NCBI RefSeq assembly: GCF_000218565.1
Contig: NC_015684.1
Location: 310,001-374,000 of the forward strand
Source: Afipia carboxidovorans OM5
GTDB taxonomy: Bacteria > Pseudomonadota > Alphaproteobacteria > Rhizobiales > Xanthobacteraceae
Length of the DNA stretch: 64,000 bases
Direction of reading: 5' to 3'
The notes under the pieces were generated by a model that was given only the letters and a program-made list of their open reading frames with translations, did no database searches and was not told where the DNA came from. Each line of letters begins with the position of its first letter. Positions within the stretch are counted from its first letter, which is position 1. The position numbers and the translations under genes are program-made. This document shows positions 54,084 to 63,540 of the stretch, one piece after another.

Positions 54084-55783
54084 AGATCGAACTGTGCGAG
54101 AAGCGCAAGGCGATCATCGCACAGCAGGGCCACCTGCTGGTTTTGGGCGGCCCGGGTTCCGGCAAGACGACGATCGCGTTGTTCAAGGCGCAGAAGCGGT
54201 TCGCTGATCTGAAGCCAGGCCAAGAGATCTTGTTCCTGAGTTTCTCGCGCGCGGCGATCCGCCAAGTTCTCCTCCGTTGCAAGGAAATCCTGACCCCAGC
54301 TGAACGGCGCACGGTGACCGTACAGACCTATCACGCCTTCTGTATGGAAATGCTTGAGGCTCACGGGCGGTTACTCGGCGGGAAGCCTATCCGCTTCCTC
54401 TACCCAGGAGATGAGCGGCTGCAGAAGTCGGCGTTTGAAGGCGACTGGAGTGTAGAGCGTCGGCGGCAGGCGGCTGAGATGGGCCTCTACAGCTTCGATC
54501 TCTTCGCGGCTGGAACGGCCGAGTTGTTCGAGCGGTGCGGGGCGTTGCGCGACCTCATCGCCGATCGCTTTCCGATGATCATCGTGGATGAGTTCCAGGA
54601 CACGGACGACAATCAGTGGCGGATAGTGCAGGCGCTTTCCGGCGTAACCGACGTTTTCTGCCTTGCCGATCCCGAGCAGCGCATCTTTGACTATCGCGAC
54701 GATATCGACCCGCGAAGGCTCGAGATTCTGCGCGAGACGACCAAGGTCTCGGAATTCGACCTTGGGGGAGAAAACCATCGCAGTCCGAACGCCGGCATCC
54801 TGAAGTTCGCGGATGCGGTGCTACGTAATCAAGCCCCGTTGCCGGCAACACCCGACGTCAAACAGGTGGCCTACTGGCCAAACGCGTTCGCCGCCACAGC
54901 GCATGCTGCTGTGATCTGGACGTTCTCTGTGCTCCGCAAGAAGGGCGTGACGAATCCGAGCGTAGCGGTGCTGTCGCGTAGTAACGCGCTGATTTCCGAC
55001 CTGTCGACGATCCTGTCCGAGCCGCATACCTACAACAATCAGCCGCTCCCGGTCATAGAGCACGACGTCGTGTGGGATGCAGAGCTCTCCGCCGCCGCCG
55101 CGCTTGTCGTTGCATCGATACTCGAATGGCCGACAAGCCCGGCCAATGAGAGCCTAGTCCGGACCCTCCGGCTCATCTGCGCCTACTACAAGCTGAAGAA
55201 CGCTGAGGACCCAACAAAGGCAGCGGCCGATCACGCGCGCAAGTACGACGAGGCCGCAGGAAAGGTGGAGAAGGGGGAAGCGCCGAGGATCAATGCAGCC
55301 AAAGCGCTGGTAACAGCCCATGCCAACGGCATCGATCTGATCGGCGAACCCGTAGCCGACTGGAAGGCCGCTCGTACCGTTCTGCAGGATGTTCCCGCGC
55401 TGGCCGAACTGTTCCGCGAGGTGCGGTTGGTTCGCCTCTTCAGGGCGACCGACGCGCTTGCCTCTGGCTTGGGCGAGCAATGGTTGGCTTTGGGCAGCTA
55501 CGCCGGTGTGAGCGATCTCGTGAAGCGCATTCTCGAGCAAGAGCGGCTCATCGCTGTGGAGCGCGACCCCCAAGGGTGCGTGCTGATGAATATGCACAAA
55601 TCCAAGGGCAAAGAATTTGACGGCGTCGTTCTCGTCGAAGGCGCGTTCAAGTCCGGCTTCTTCAACGAACGTGAGAAGCCGCCTTTCGAGCCGAGCCGGC
55701 GGCTGCTGCGTGTTGGTCTGACGCGCGCCAGGGCCCTAGTGACGATCGTACGGCCACAAAACGCGCGGCCACTGGTCGACTAG
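54080..55783 (+). CDS. gajB: GajB-like UvrD/Rep-type helicase (Gabija)
   Basis: A 567-residue superfamily 1 helicase: Walker A GGPGSGKTT (about residue 25), FPMIIVDEFQDTDDNQW (motif II, about 170), CLADPEQRIFDYR (motif III region), SKGKEFDGVVLVEGAF (motif V) and RVGLTRARALV (motif VI). It overlaps gajA by ATGA. GajB usually senses unwound DNA termini and stimulates GajA. AGGAGG just after its stop serves the next gene. Confidence 0.9.
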   Translation: MKIELCEKRKAIIAQQGHLLVLGGPGSGKTTIALFKAQKRFADLKPGQEILFLSFSRAAIRQVLLRCKEILTPAERRTVTVQTYHAFCMEMLEAHGRLLGGKPIRFLYPGDERLQKSAFEGDWSVERRRQAAEMGLYSFDLFAAGTAELFERCGALRDLIADRFPMIIVDEFQDTDDNQWRIVQALSGVTDVFCLADPEQRIFDYRDDIDPRRLEILRETTKVSEFDLGGENHRSPNAGILKFADAVLRNQAPLPATPDVKQVAYWPNAFAATAHAAVIWTFSVLRKKGVTNPSVAVLSRSNALISDLSTILSEPHTYNNQPLPVIEHDVVWDAELSAAAALVVASILEWPTSPANESLVRTLRLICAYYKLKNAEDPTKAAADHARKYDEAAGKVEKGEAPRINAAKALVTAHANGIDLIGEPVADWKAARTVLQDVPALAELFREVRLVRLFRATDALASGLGEQWLALGSYAGVSDLVKRILEQERLIAVERDPQGCVLMNMHKSKGKEFDGVVLVEGAFKSGFFNEREKPPFEPSRRLLRVGLTRARALVTIVRPQNARPLVD

Positions 55784-55794
55784 GAGGACCTATA

Positions 55795-56304
55795 GTGACC
55801 GAGACGACAGGCACTGGGAAATGGACGCAAGCGGGCGTCCCCCACAAGGGCTGGACCTGCATCGATATCGAGGAATTGGAAGAACAGGATCATCTCTGCG
55901 AGATGTGCGAGGCCCGACACATCCGCTTCGTCCATGTGATGGAGCATTCCGACCATGGCGAGACGCTCAGGGTCGGATGCGTCTGCGCGGGCCATATGGA
56001 AGAGGATCTTGTCGGAGCGCGTAAGCGCGAAGCTGGATTTAAGGGCGAGCGGAACCGGCGTAAACGCTGGCTGTCGCGTGAGTGGCTCGTCTCATCGGTT
56101 GGCAACGAGTTCCTGAACACCAACGATGGCTTCAACGTCGTGGTCTATCCCAAAGGCGCAATTTGGGGAGCGCGAGTTCAGCACCGTGGGAGCGGCTACC
56201 AGAGAACGTCTAAGCTTCCCTACCAAACGCAAGATCAGGCGAAGCTTGCTGCCTTCGACGCGATGATCGGGATGAAGCACAGCGCTCCTTGGATAAATCG
56301 ATGA
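55795..56304 (+). CDS. Cysteine-motif (zinc-ribbon-like) protein between Gabija and ABC-3C
   Basis: A 169-residue protein, GTG start 11 bases after gajB with AGGAGG at 55783-55788. The motif HLCEMCEARHIRFVHVMEHS followed by RVGCVCAGHMEEDL gives two cysteine pairs (C35-x2-C38, C62-x-C64) and H67, likely a zinc site. The C-terminal half (VVVYPKGAIWGARVQHRGSG) is beta-rich and basic in character. Similar proteins with the CExC...GCVCAGHM pattern are common hypothetical proteins on mobile DNA. Its position makes it a candidate third component or nucleic-acid sensor; no function is known. Confidence 0.8.
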   Translation: MTETTGTGKWTQAGVPHKGWTCIDIEELEEQDHLCEMCEARHIRFVHVMEHSDHGETLRVGCVCAGHMEEDLVGARKREAGFKGERNRRKRWLSREWLVSSVGNEFLNTNDGFNVVVYPKGAIWGARVQHRGSGYQRTSKLPYQTQDQAKLAAFDAMIGMKHSAPWINR

Positions 56305-56314
56305 GGTCGACGGT

Positions 56315-57532
56315 ATGGGCAAAGATCACACAAGCAAAGAGCACTCGGCCGAGGGTGCGGCGCTCGGCTTTTGGTATCAGTCCTTCTACGCGCTCCGCAC
56401 TCTGGTGATGCTGACCACTGACGACGCGGCGATCGGCGTCGAGCAGCTCGATGACGTGGAGCTCAAGGCTGACGGGCAGACGCTGCTCTATCAGCTCAAG
56501 CACTCGATCAGCGCTGTGCCAGTATCCATCACCATCAAGTCGACGTCCCTCTGGCGAACAATGAAGGTCTGGATCGATGCGCTACCGTCTCTGAACTTGG
56601 CCGAGACTACGCTGCACCTCGTTACCGTTGGAGGGATTTCCGCAGAGAGCTCCCTTAGTGCGTTGACAGATCTTGAGGCCGATCGCTCCGATTTAGTCGC
56701 AGCGATGACGGCGGAGGCCAATCGCGTCATAGAAGCGCGTCAAGCCGCCGCGAAGGCTAACAAGGCACTGCCCTACGCCGACCGCGTTCACGGTTGTGCC
56801 GCCTTTCTCGGTCTCTCAGAGCCCGAACGGCTGAACCTGCTTCGTCGTGTCCAGATACGGCCCGACAGTCCGACGGTCGCGGAAGTCGAGCAGGAGATCG
56901 CAGGCCACTTTCACATCGTACTCCCCGCGCATCGCCCGGCCGTGGCGACGCGTCTCATCGAGTGGTGGGACCGGCAGATCGTTTATGCTCTGTGCGGCGA
57001 ACGCGAGCGCGTCATCACACGGGCTGAGCTGCAGGCACAGATCATGGCGATTGTTGCCGACCTTGAGCAGGGCAAGCTCGTTCCCGAATTCGAGACGGTC
57101 AGCCAACCCGAGGACTACCAACCGGATAGTATGCTGGCGCGGCAAATCGAGCTGGTGAAGGGCAAGTCCTTTGATCTCGAGCGCGCCATTCGGGAGGAGT
57201 GGAAGGCACGCGAACAACGGGCTCGGTGGCTCGCTAGCAACCCTGCCATGGCGACGAGGATCACCGAATACGACCATATTCTGCGAGAGCACTGGGCCGA
57301 TAGGCACGCTGAAATGGTAGACAGCTGCGCTGCGTTACAAGATGACGAGAAATGCGCGTCGGGGCTGAATCTTCTGCGCTGGACTCACAACGACGCGCCG
57401 ACGACCGTTCGCCCTATCGCCGAAGGCTGGGGCGCGGCCTACTATGTGCGCGGGAGCTATCAGGTGCTCGCGATCAACCTGAAGGTAGGGTGGCATCCTG
57501 AATATGAAAACGTGCTCGGTGGTGAGAAATGA
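56315..57532 (+). CDS. ABC-3C effector protein with Cap4/DUF4297-like nuclease domain
   Basis: A 405-residue protein matching the ABC-three component system family. The N-terminal 100 residues show GFWYQSFYALRTLVML, E43, D46-D47 (VEQLDDVEL) and Q60-x-K62 (LYQLKHS), the pattern of the DUF4297/Cap4 PD-(D/E)XK endonuclease fold. The middle part is helical; the C-terminus (LLRWTHNDAP, GWGAAYYVRGSYQVLAINLK) is the interaction domain of ABC-3C effectors. Its start is 10 bases after the zinc-protein stop. It would be the killing arm of the system, kept inactive until the ATPase complex triggers it. Confidence 0.85.
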   Translation: MGKDHTSKEHSAEGAALGFWYQSFYALRTLVMLTTDDAAIGVEQLDDVELKADGQTLLYQLKHSISAVPVSITIKSTSLWRTMKVWIDALPSLNLAETTLHLVTVGGISAESSLSALTDLEADRSDLVAAMTAEANRVIEARQAAAKANKALPYADRVHGCAAFLGLSEPERLNLLRRVQIRPDSPTVAEVEQEIAGHFHIVLPAHRPAVATRLIEWWDRQIVYALCGERERVITRAELQAQIMAIVADLEQGKLVPEFETVSQPEDYQPDSMLARQIELVKGKSFDLERAIREEWKAREQRARWLASNPAMATRITEYDHILREHWADRHAEMVDSCAALQDDEKCASGLNLLRWTHNDAPTTVRPIAEGWGAAYYVRGSYQVLAINLKVGWHPEYENVLGGEK

Positions 57533-58014
57533 GGATCGCCCACGACGTCTATGCCGAGACAAATCCCGCGTTCTGCGCTTCCGCCCTCGTCGAGTTCACC
57601 AAAACGTATGCGTCGGTCCGGCCCGACGGGCCGGAGACGCCAGCCGCGTATCTGGCGCTGCCTATCGCGCTTTCGGGCGAGCTCGCCAGTACTTTCACCG
57701 GAACCAATAAGAATACCGGCTTGCTCGAATGGTTGGAGCGCAGTCCACAGGTCCAGGTCGGACTCGCCAAGCGGGTGAACGCTTCACTGGACATCGTTAC
57801 TGAGGCGATTCGATTTGGGTGCTTCACGCAGTTGCTGATTTTTGGCGAAGGGGCCTTCCTTAGACTTGGAGACAAGAAGTTGAAGCCGAGCGCGATCAGC
57901 GCTCTCGGCGATGAGCCGGCGCAGACGATTAAGCGTGCCGGGCGGCTCGGGCATTGGTTTGCAACTGCCGGCTCGACCCGGACGGTTTTCGACATGATGG
58001 GGATAACGGCATGA
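57529..58014 (+). CDS. ABC-3C middle component
   Basis: A 161-residue protein: MRIAHDVYAETNPAFCASAL, YLALPIALSGELASTF, VNASLDIVTEAIRFGC and RAGRLGHWFATAG. This pattern is the three-component ABC system middle component, always found between the effector and the ATPase gene. It overlaps both by four bases, so the three proteins are made together. It is thought to bridge effector and ATPase. Confidence 0.88.
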   Translation: MRIAHDVYAETNPAFCASALVEFTKTYASVRPDGPETPAAYLALPIALSGELASTFTGTNKNTGLLEWLERSPQVQVGLAKRVNASLDIVTEAIRFGCFTQLLIFGEGAFLRLGDKKLKPSAISALGDEPAQTIKRAGRLGHWFATAGSTRTVFDMMGITA

Positions 58015-59969
58015 CACGCTGGAACATCGCTACGATTTTCTTCCTGGGCGTGTCTGGGCAGCGCCGAGAGGTGACTTTCGCGGCTGACGAACTGAATATC
58101 ATTACAGGCGCTTCCGGTACCGGCAAATCGACCCTTATCAAGGCGATCGACTACTGCCTCGGCTCGAGCAAGTGCGAGTTGCCCGCCCATGTTCGTCGGC
58201 GCAGCATCGCGGTTGGCGTAAAATGGGTCGCAGGCGATGCGGAGATGATCATCGGGCGCGTGATCCCGCCGGTAGGTCAGGCAACCAGCACGCGTATGTT
58301 CACCTCCACCGGTCGAAATTTGCCGCTACCTGAGACGGTAGACGAGTTCGAGGGTACGACGACAGTTGAGGCCGCGAAGGCCTTCATCGAGCGGGCGTTC
58401 GGGATTGGCGATGTTATTTCGGAGCCAGATGCCGCTGCCGCGCGTGGGCGCGCCACCGTGCGCCACGTCACACCCTATCTGTTTGTGACCAAGGAGGTCA
58501 TCTATAGCGAGTCAACCCTGCTCCACGGCTTGGAGAAAGCGGACAAAGCGCGCGACATCATCGCGGCCATGCCATACTTCCTTCGCGCAACCGACGAGGC
58601 GAGCGCGATTGACGAGCGGCGGCTGCGGCAGCTGCAGCGGGCGCTCGAAAAAGAGGAGGCGAAAGCGCGCTCGCGCGCGGCTGCCGAGACAGCGCTCAAG
58701 CAGCGCGCAACCAATCTTCTTACCGAAGCTCACCGAATAGGGCTGGCCAAGTCGCCCTCGCTGGACGCGCCGGAAGCCACGCTTCTCGCCGAATTGAAGA
58801 CGATAGGTGAGACGCCGCTTCAGGCGAATACCTACCCGGACGAGGGTGAACTAGGAGCCCTCAATCGGCGACGTCGAGAGATCCTGGCCGAAGTCAGTGC
58901 GCTACGTCGGCACTTGCAGGCGACCCGGACGGCGCTGCGTGAGGCGACGGGCTTCCAAGGCGCTGTTTTGCGTCAGCGTGACAAGCTCATGCTAGCCGAG
59001 CATCTGCATCTCGACGGTATCGCCGAAGTTTGTCCGGTTTGCGAGGCACCGTCCGAGCGCGGACGCGAGGCAGCCCGGGCCCTGCGGACCACTCTGACGA
59101 AAGTGCGTGCGGAGAGCGTAGCGGTGGAGCGCGTGAGGCCCCGGCTTGTCGAGCATGATCGTGCACTTGAGGAGGAGATAGGCCAGCTCAATATCGAGCT
59201 GCGCCGCATCGACGATCAGATTCAAACTTGGCTGCGCCAAAGCGAGGAGACCCGCCGGTTGGCCGATCTTGGCCAACTCCGAGCACATCTGCTTGGCCGG
59301 ATCTCTTTCTTTCTTGAAGCGAGTGTCGACGAACCACGTCAGGCCACGCGCGATCTTAGCGTATTGCGAGCTGAGATCGCCGAGTTGGAGGCCCGAGTCG
59401 ATAAGGAGGCGAAGGAGATCAAGCTGCGGCGGGCGGAGGCGAGAATCTCGCAGTTTGCGTCTGAGGCATTTGTCGCGCTGCCGACTGTGGCGCCCTGCAT
59501 CGGGTCAGAGCTCGACTTCTCGTCGCGGCAGCCGGAAGTTACGGTCATTGAGGAGGAGAGCGGTGCTGTTCTGCGGCTTCCTGACGTTGGATCTGATCAA
59601 AACTACCTAGCGATCCACATCGCGCTCTCCTTTGCGTTACAGCGCTACTTCCAGACCGTGAATGCGCCGGTGCCAGGTCTGCTCGTGCTCGACCAGATCA
59701 GTCGACCCTATTTCCCGACAAGCGGCGAGGACGAGGACGAGGCAGAAATTTCCGGCGATGAGGAAGACGAGGACGTGCAAGCGATGCGCAAACACATCGA
59801 CTTCCTATTTTCCGAGACGGCTCGGCGGAAGGGGCTACAGGTCTTGCTCATCGAGCACGCCTATTTCGCGGACGACCCCCGCTATGTGAACGCCACACGG
59901 GAGCGGTGGACACGGGCCTCGGGACAGGCCCTTATTCCGCTCAATTGGCCAGCTCGCGGCGACGAATAG
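58011..59969 (+). CDS. ABC-3C ATPase, DUF3732 (Rad50/SMC-like)
   Basis: A 652-residue ABC ATPase. Walker A GASGTGKST (about residue 33), long coiled coils (about 200-350 and 370-480), a zinc hook CPVC (about 341) in the turn as in Rad50, and Walker B LLVLDQISRPYFP (about 556). It is followed by a very acidic loop (GEDEDEAEIS, GDEEDEDVQ) and LLIEHAYF. DUF3732 is the ATPase of ABC-3C systems, predicted to sense foreign DNA or a damaged state and release the effector. Confidence 0.92.
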   Translation: MTRWNIATIFFLGVSGQRREVTFAADELNIITGASGTGKSTLIKAIDYCLGSSKCELPAHVRRRSIAVGVKWVAGDAEMIIGRVIPPVGQATSTRMFTSTGRNLPLPETVDEFEGTTTVEAAKAFIERAFGIGDVISEPDAAAARGRATVRHVTPYLFVTKEVIYSESTLLHGLEKADKARDIIAAMPYFLRATDEASAIDERRLRQLQRALEKEEAKARSRAAAETALKQRATNLLTEAHRIGLAKSPSLDAPEATLLAELKTIGETPLQANTYPDEGELGALNRRRREILAEVSALRRHLQATRTALREATGFQGAVLRQRDKLMLAEHLHLDGIAEVCPVCEAPSERGREAARALRTTLTKVRAESVAVERVRPRLVEHDRALEEEIGQLNIELRRIDDQIQTWLRQSEETRRLADLGQLRAHLLGRISFFLEASVDEPRQATRDLSVLRAEIAELEARVDKEAKEIKLRRAEARISQFASEAFVALPTVAPCIGSELDFSSRQPEVTVIEEESGAVLRLPDVGSDQNYLAIHIALSFALQRYFQTVNAPVPGLLVLDQISRPYFPTSGEDEDEAEISGDEEDEDVQAMRKHIDFLFSETARRKGLQVLLIEHAYFADDPRYVNATRERWTRASGQALIPLNWPARGDE

Positions 59970-60336
59970 CGTTCGGAATTTAGGCCATCCGTCATTCTAC
60001 TCATATAGATATTGCTCGTATTCGCGGCGAGAGTAGGACTCCAGAGTCTGTCCGAAGTTTTTATGTATATTTCGGACGAATGACTGGACAGAGGCCGTCG
60101 TGTACTTATGGGGGGGCGGCGAGGACCAGCAGTCCACGTAGCACTTCATGGGCGAATGGAAGTTTGATCGGCCGGATTCGCGCCACGATCAGAAATCCCG
60201 GCTTATAAGAGAGAGCATCCGTGGACGGAGCAGCGATCAGACTCGCTGAGCTCAAGTGATGGCGCGCGGGAGTTATCGTCCTTCACACCTTCCGTCGTAT
60301 CCTTCCATCAACCGATTACTGAAGCGGGGGATAGCT
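59970..60336. other. Intergenic region after the ABC-3C operon, with an inverted repeat
   Basis: No gene supported. The AT-rich dyad GTCCGAA-(14)-TTCGGAC (60050-60077) stands about 260 bases before the next start and could be an operator or terminator. The rest has no readable signal. Confidence 0.5.
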
Positions 60337-61515
60337 ATGGCGGACTTACCAGTGCATCAAAAAGCGCGGCATGTGAGCCGAGAGGAACTGTACACGCTGG
60401 TCTGGCAAAAGCCGATGACCCGTCTCGCGGAAAAGTTCGGGATTAGCGGCAATGGACTTGCCAAGATATGCGACAGGATGGACGTGCCATATCCACCACG
60501 CGGCTATTGGGCCAAAAAGGAGGCGGGCAAGCCGGTAGTTGTATTCAAGCTACCACCTCGCAGGGACGGCATTCCGCAGGTAACTGATATCCATCCCACG
60601 CTCCCCAAGCCAGCGCCGTTGCCGGAAGCCGAGAGGTCCGCGACGGTCGCCGCCGCCAAGGTAGAAGCCATTGCCGTGCCGGATGGCCTGGATAATCTTC
60701 ATCCGCGCGTGAAAGCGTGGATTGTGGAGCACAAGAAGCAGCAGAGAGAACGCGAACAAGAGAGCAAACGGCGAAGATACGAAACCTGGTGGACACCCCG
60801 AGTGCTCCCCGATCTGACCGAACGCGACCTATATCGTTTCCGGGTCACGAGTGCGATTTTTACGGGCGTCGAGAAAGCGGGCGGCAAAATTGAGAAGTCA
60901 CCGATGACAGGAAGAGTGACCTTCGAGATTGCGAACCACGCCGTTGAATGCTCGATCGTGGAGAAGTTGGTGAAGTCGCTTAAGCAGCGCGACGAAACAC
61001 GGAAGTGGACAGCCTATCCCGACCACCATCAATCCGGCCTCGACTCGTCAGGCTTCCTGCGCGTGTCGATCACTACGTACCTGGATGGCCGGCAGCCTCA
61101 ATGGATCGAAAGCCAGAAGACAAAGATTGGCGACATGCTGCCTGAGATCGTCGGCACCATCATGGCGGCGGGGCCGATCTTAGAACAGAAGAAGCGCGAG
61201 CAAGAGGAATGGCAGAAACAGTATCGCAAGGAAGAGGCGCGGCGGTACGAGGCAAGGCGTCTCAAGGAAATCGACGACAAACGCTGGAATAAGCTCTGCG
61301 AATTTGCGGCGAATTGGGAACAGCGCGACAGGCTTCTTGTGCTTCTAGCCGAAGTGGAAAAGCGTGCCTTCGACGAAGGCGATATCATCGTCGGCGACAG
61401 CGCCTTGAGCGCTTGGATCGCATGGGCAAAAGAACGTGTCGAGGCGCTCGATCCTCTTCGTCAGGGCGCGGCGGGAATGTTCGATACGATTTCGAAGGTT
61501 TCGCAATGGTCATGA
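60337..61515 (+). CDS. HTH-containing hypothetical protein, 392 aa
   Basis: ATG 60337 follows a GGGGGA ribosome-binding site; the longer frame to 60256 has no site. The N-terminal 60 residues (SREELYTLVWQKPMTRLAEK, FGISGNGLAKICDRMDVPYP, then PRGYWAK) are a helix-turn-helix seen in many conserved hypothetical proteins. The middle and C-terminus are helical, with a charged coiled-coil (EQKKREQEEWQKQYRKEEAR). It is the last gene before the tRNA and so lies at the element border. DNA binding is likely; function unknown. Confidence 0.75.
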   Translation: MADLPVHQKARHVSREELYTLVWQKPMTRLAEKFGISGNGLAKICDRMDVPYPPRGYWAKKEAGKPVVVFKLPPRRDGIPQVTDIHPTLPKPAPLPEAERSATVAAAKVEAIAVPDGLDNLHPRVKAWIVEHKKQQREREQESKRRRYETWWTPRVLPDLTERDLYRFRVTSAIFTGVEKAGGKIEKSPMTGRVTFEIANHAVECSIVEKLVKSLKQRDETRKWTAYPDHHQSGLDSSGFLRVSITTYLDGRQPQWIESQKTKIGDMLPEIVGTIMAAGPILEQKKREQEEWQKQYRKEEARRYEARRLKEIDDKRWNKLCEFAANWEQRDRLLVLLAEVEKRAFDEGDIIVGDSALSAWIAWAKERVEALDPLRQGAAGMFDTISKVSQWS

Positions 61516-61623
61516 GCGAAGGGCGCATCACCGACGCGAGCGCCAGGCACCCTAGTTTGCAGCGCCCCGTCGCGGGAGTGCTGTCTGCACAGACCAGCAC
61601 ATTTGGAATCGTTCACGGGGAGA

Positions 61624-61700
61624 TGGCGCACCCATCAGGATTCGAACCTGAGGCCTCTACCTTCGGAGGGTAGCGCTCTATCCAGCTGAGCTATGGGTGC
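61624..61700 (-). tRNA. tRNA-Arg (anticodon CCG), complete with CCA
   Basis: Reading on the minus strand from 61700, GCACCCA pairs with TGGGTGC at the 3' end, followed by G and CCA. A D arm (GCTCAGCTGGATAGAGC), an anticodon loop CTCCGAA (anticodon CCG) on a TACCC/GGTA stem and the T loop TTCGAAT are all present. The 3' end points into the mobile element, so it is the probable attachment gene. Confidence 0.95.
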
Positions 61701-61841
61701 ATCTATCTTCAAATAGTGTCCGAGGTCGACCAGGGTCAATCTCGATTTCAACTTTCAAACGATCGCAAACGGTGCGAGCCCGAGGCACTGCCGATTGTGG
61801 TCGTTCGTACTCTACAGCTTCCTTCAGTTTGCTTCCGCGGC

Positions 61842-61861
61842 GCTTCCGTGACCACGGAAGC
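61842..61861. promoter_or_regulatory. Near-palindrome between the two tRNA copies
   Basis: GCTTCCGTG-AC-CACGGAAGC is a perfect 9-bp dyad with two central bases. Related GCTTCC repeats surround it (61818, 61832, 61873). Its place between the tRNA gene and the tRNA fragment makes it a candidate recombinase or excisionase site. Confidence 0.45.
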
Positions 61862-61947
61862 AGTTTCTCTGCTTCCTTCGAGTTTCGCCAATCGCTTGGT
61901 TTCCCTCGTCTTTTTTGACCCTCGCCCACAACACGCTTGACTTAGCC

Positions 61948-62373
<426 letters not shown>

Positions 62374-63540
62374 GTGTTGGAGACTACCGAACCGTCACGA
62401 GCGGCAGATCAGCTTCCAAATCCCTTTCTCGTTACCGAGCTAGAGGATAACAGCGAGGTCCGTAGCGAGTCTGTTGAGCGGGCTTTCCGCACTTTGTCCG
62501 CAGATAGTGAACGGGCAGAGGGTGAGTTATTAAGAAGCGACATTGACCGAGTATATCTTCGCAGGAAGCTTACTATTGCAGAATGTGCAACGGTAGAGCA
62601 GCAGCTCCGTGCGTTAGGCGTTCGGATCGTTGAAGACGATGAAGACGAAGACAACCAAACTGAACCTTCCAATTCACAAAAGAAAAAATACCTTAATGAG
62701 ATGGAAGAGCGTGAGCTTGGACGAACCATTCGGCTAGCCAAAGATATTCAGTACGCCGCCTTAGAGGATTTAAATCAATACGAACGTCAATTGGTGCATA
62801 GGGCCGAAAAGGCCAAAGCAAGGTTTGTGGAATCGAATCTACTTTATGTTCGAAAGCTCGCAAATCGAAAGCGGAACCTTAAGCACTTAACTGCCGACGA
62901 CCTATTCCAAGAAGGTTTGATGGGCTTGTTGAAAGCAACCGAGCTATTCGACCCGGAGCTTGGCTTTCGATTCAAGACATATGCCACGTGGTGGATTCAA
63001 CAATACATGAGCCGTGCTCTGGACGATGGCGATCGAACCATTCGATTGCCTGTTCATCGTCACGAGTATTTTAGGAAGATAAAAAGAAAAACTGCAAAGC
63101 TAACATTTGAATTGGGACGGGAGCCCACCCTTAATGAGCTCGCGACCGAATTAGGCTTAGAGAGGGAGCGGTTGGCCAAACTTCTTTGGCGGCTGCACGT
63201 AACAGAATGTGTCGAGGCTGATGCGCCGATAGGTGAGGATACGACTGTGCTCTCTTACAAGGCGGACGAATCGCCATCCATATTAGATTTGGTTGCCCTT
63301 CAACAGCTTCGCACAATGGTTGCTCGTGTCCTCGCTACATTAGTGCCGCGGGAAGAGAGAATTATCAGGATGCGTTTCGGGTTAGATGGAAGCGGAGAAC
63401 AAACTCTAGAAGCAATCGGAAATGTTTTTGGTGTGACCCGGGAGCGTATACGTCAGATTGAGGCTAAAGCGCTCAGAAAATTGAAACATCCTTCACGGTC
63501 GCGGGCCCTTCGGACATTCTTAGAGAGCGACTCTCTTTAA
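62374..63540 (+). CDS. Sigma-70 family RNA polymerase sigma factor
   Basis: A 388-residue RpoD/SigA-like factor. GTG 62374 is preceded by GGGGGG. Region 2 has KARFVESNLLYVRKLANRKR, LTADDLFQEGLMGLLKATEL, and FRFKTYATWWIQQYMSRAL; region 3 follows (RKIKRKTAKLTFELGREPTL); region 4 is at the C-terminus (EERIIRMRFGL, TLEAIGNVFGVTRERIRQIE). The 100-residue acidic N-terminus differs from housekeeping RpoD. AT-rich codon use sets it apart from the rest of the window. It overlaps the NERD gene start by one base, so it may control that gene or the island around it. Confidence 0.9.
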   Translation: MLETTEPSRAADQLPNPFLVTELEDNSEVRSESVERAFRTLSADSERAEGELLRSDIDRVYLRRKLTIAECATVEQQLRALGVRIVEDDEDEDNQTEPSNSQKKKYLNEMEERELGRTIRLAKDIQYAALEDLNQYERQLVHRAEKAKARFVESNLLYVRKLANRKRNLKHLTADDLFQEGLMGLLKATELFDPELGFRFKTYATWWIQQYMSRALDDGDRTIRLPVHRHEYFRKIKRKTAKLTFELGREPTLNELATELGLERERLAKLLWRLHVTECVEADAPIGEDTTVLSYKADESPSILDLVALQQLRTMVARVLATLVPREERIIRMRFGLDGSGEQTLEAIGNVFGVTRERIRQIEAKALRKLKHPSRSRALRTFLESDSL

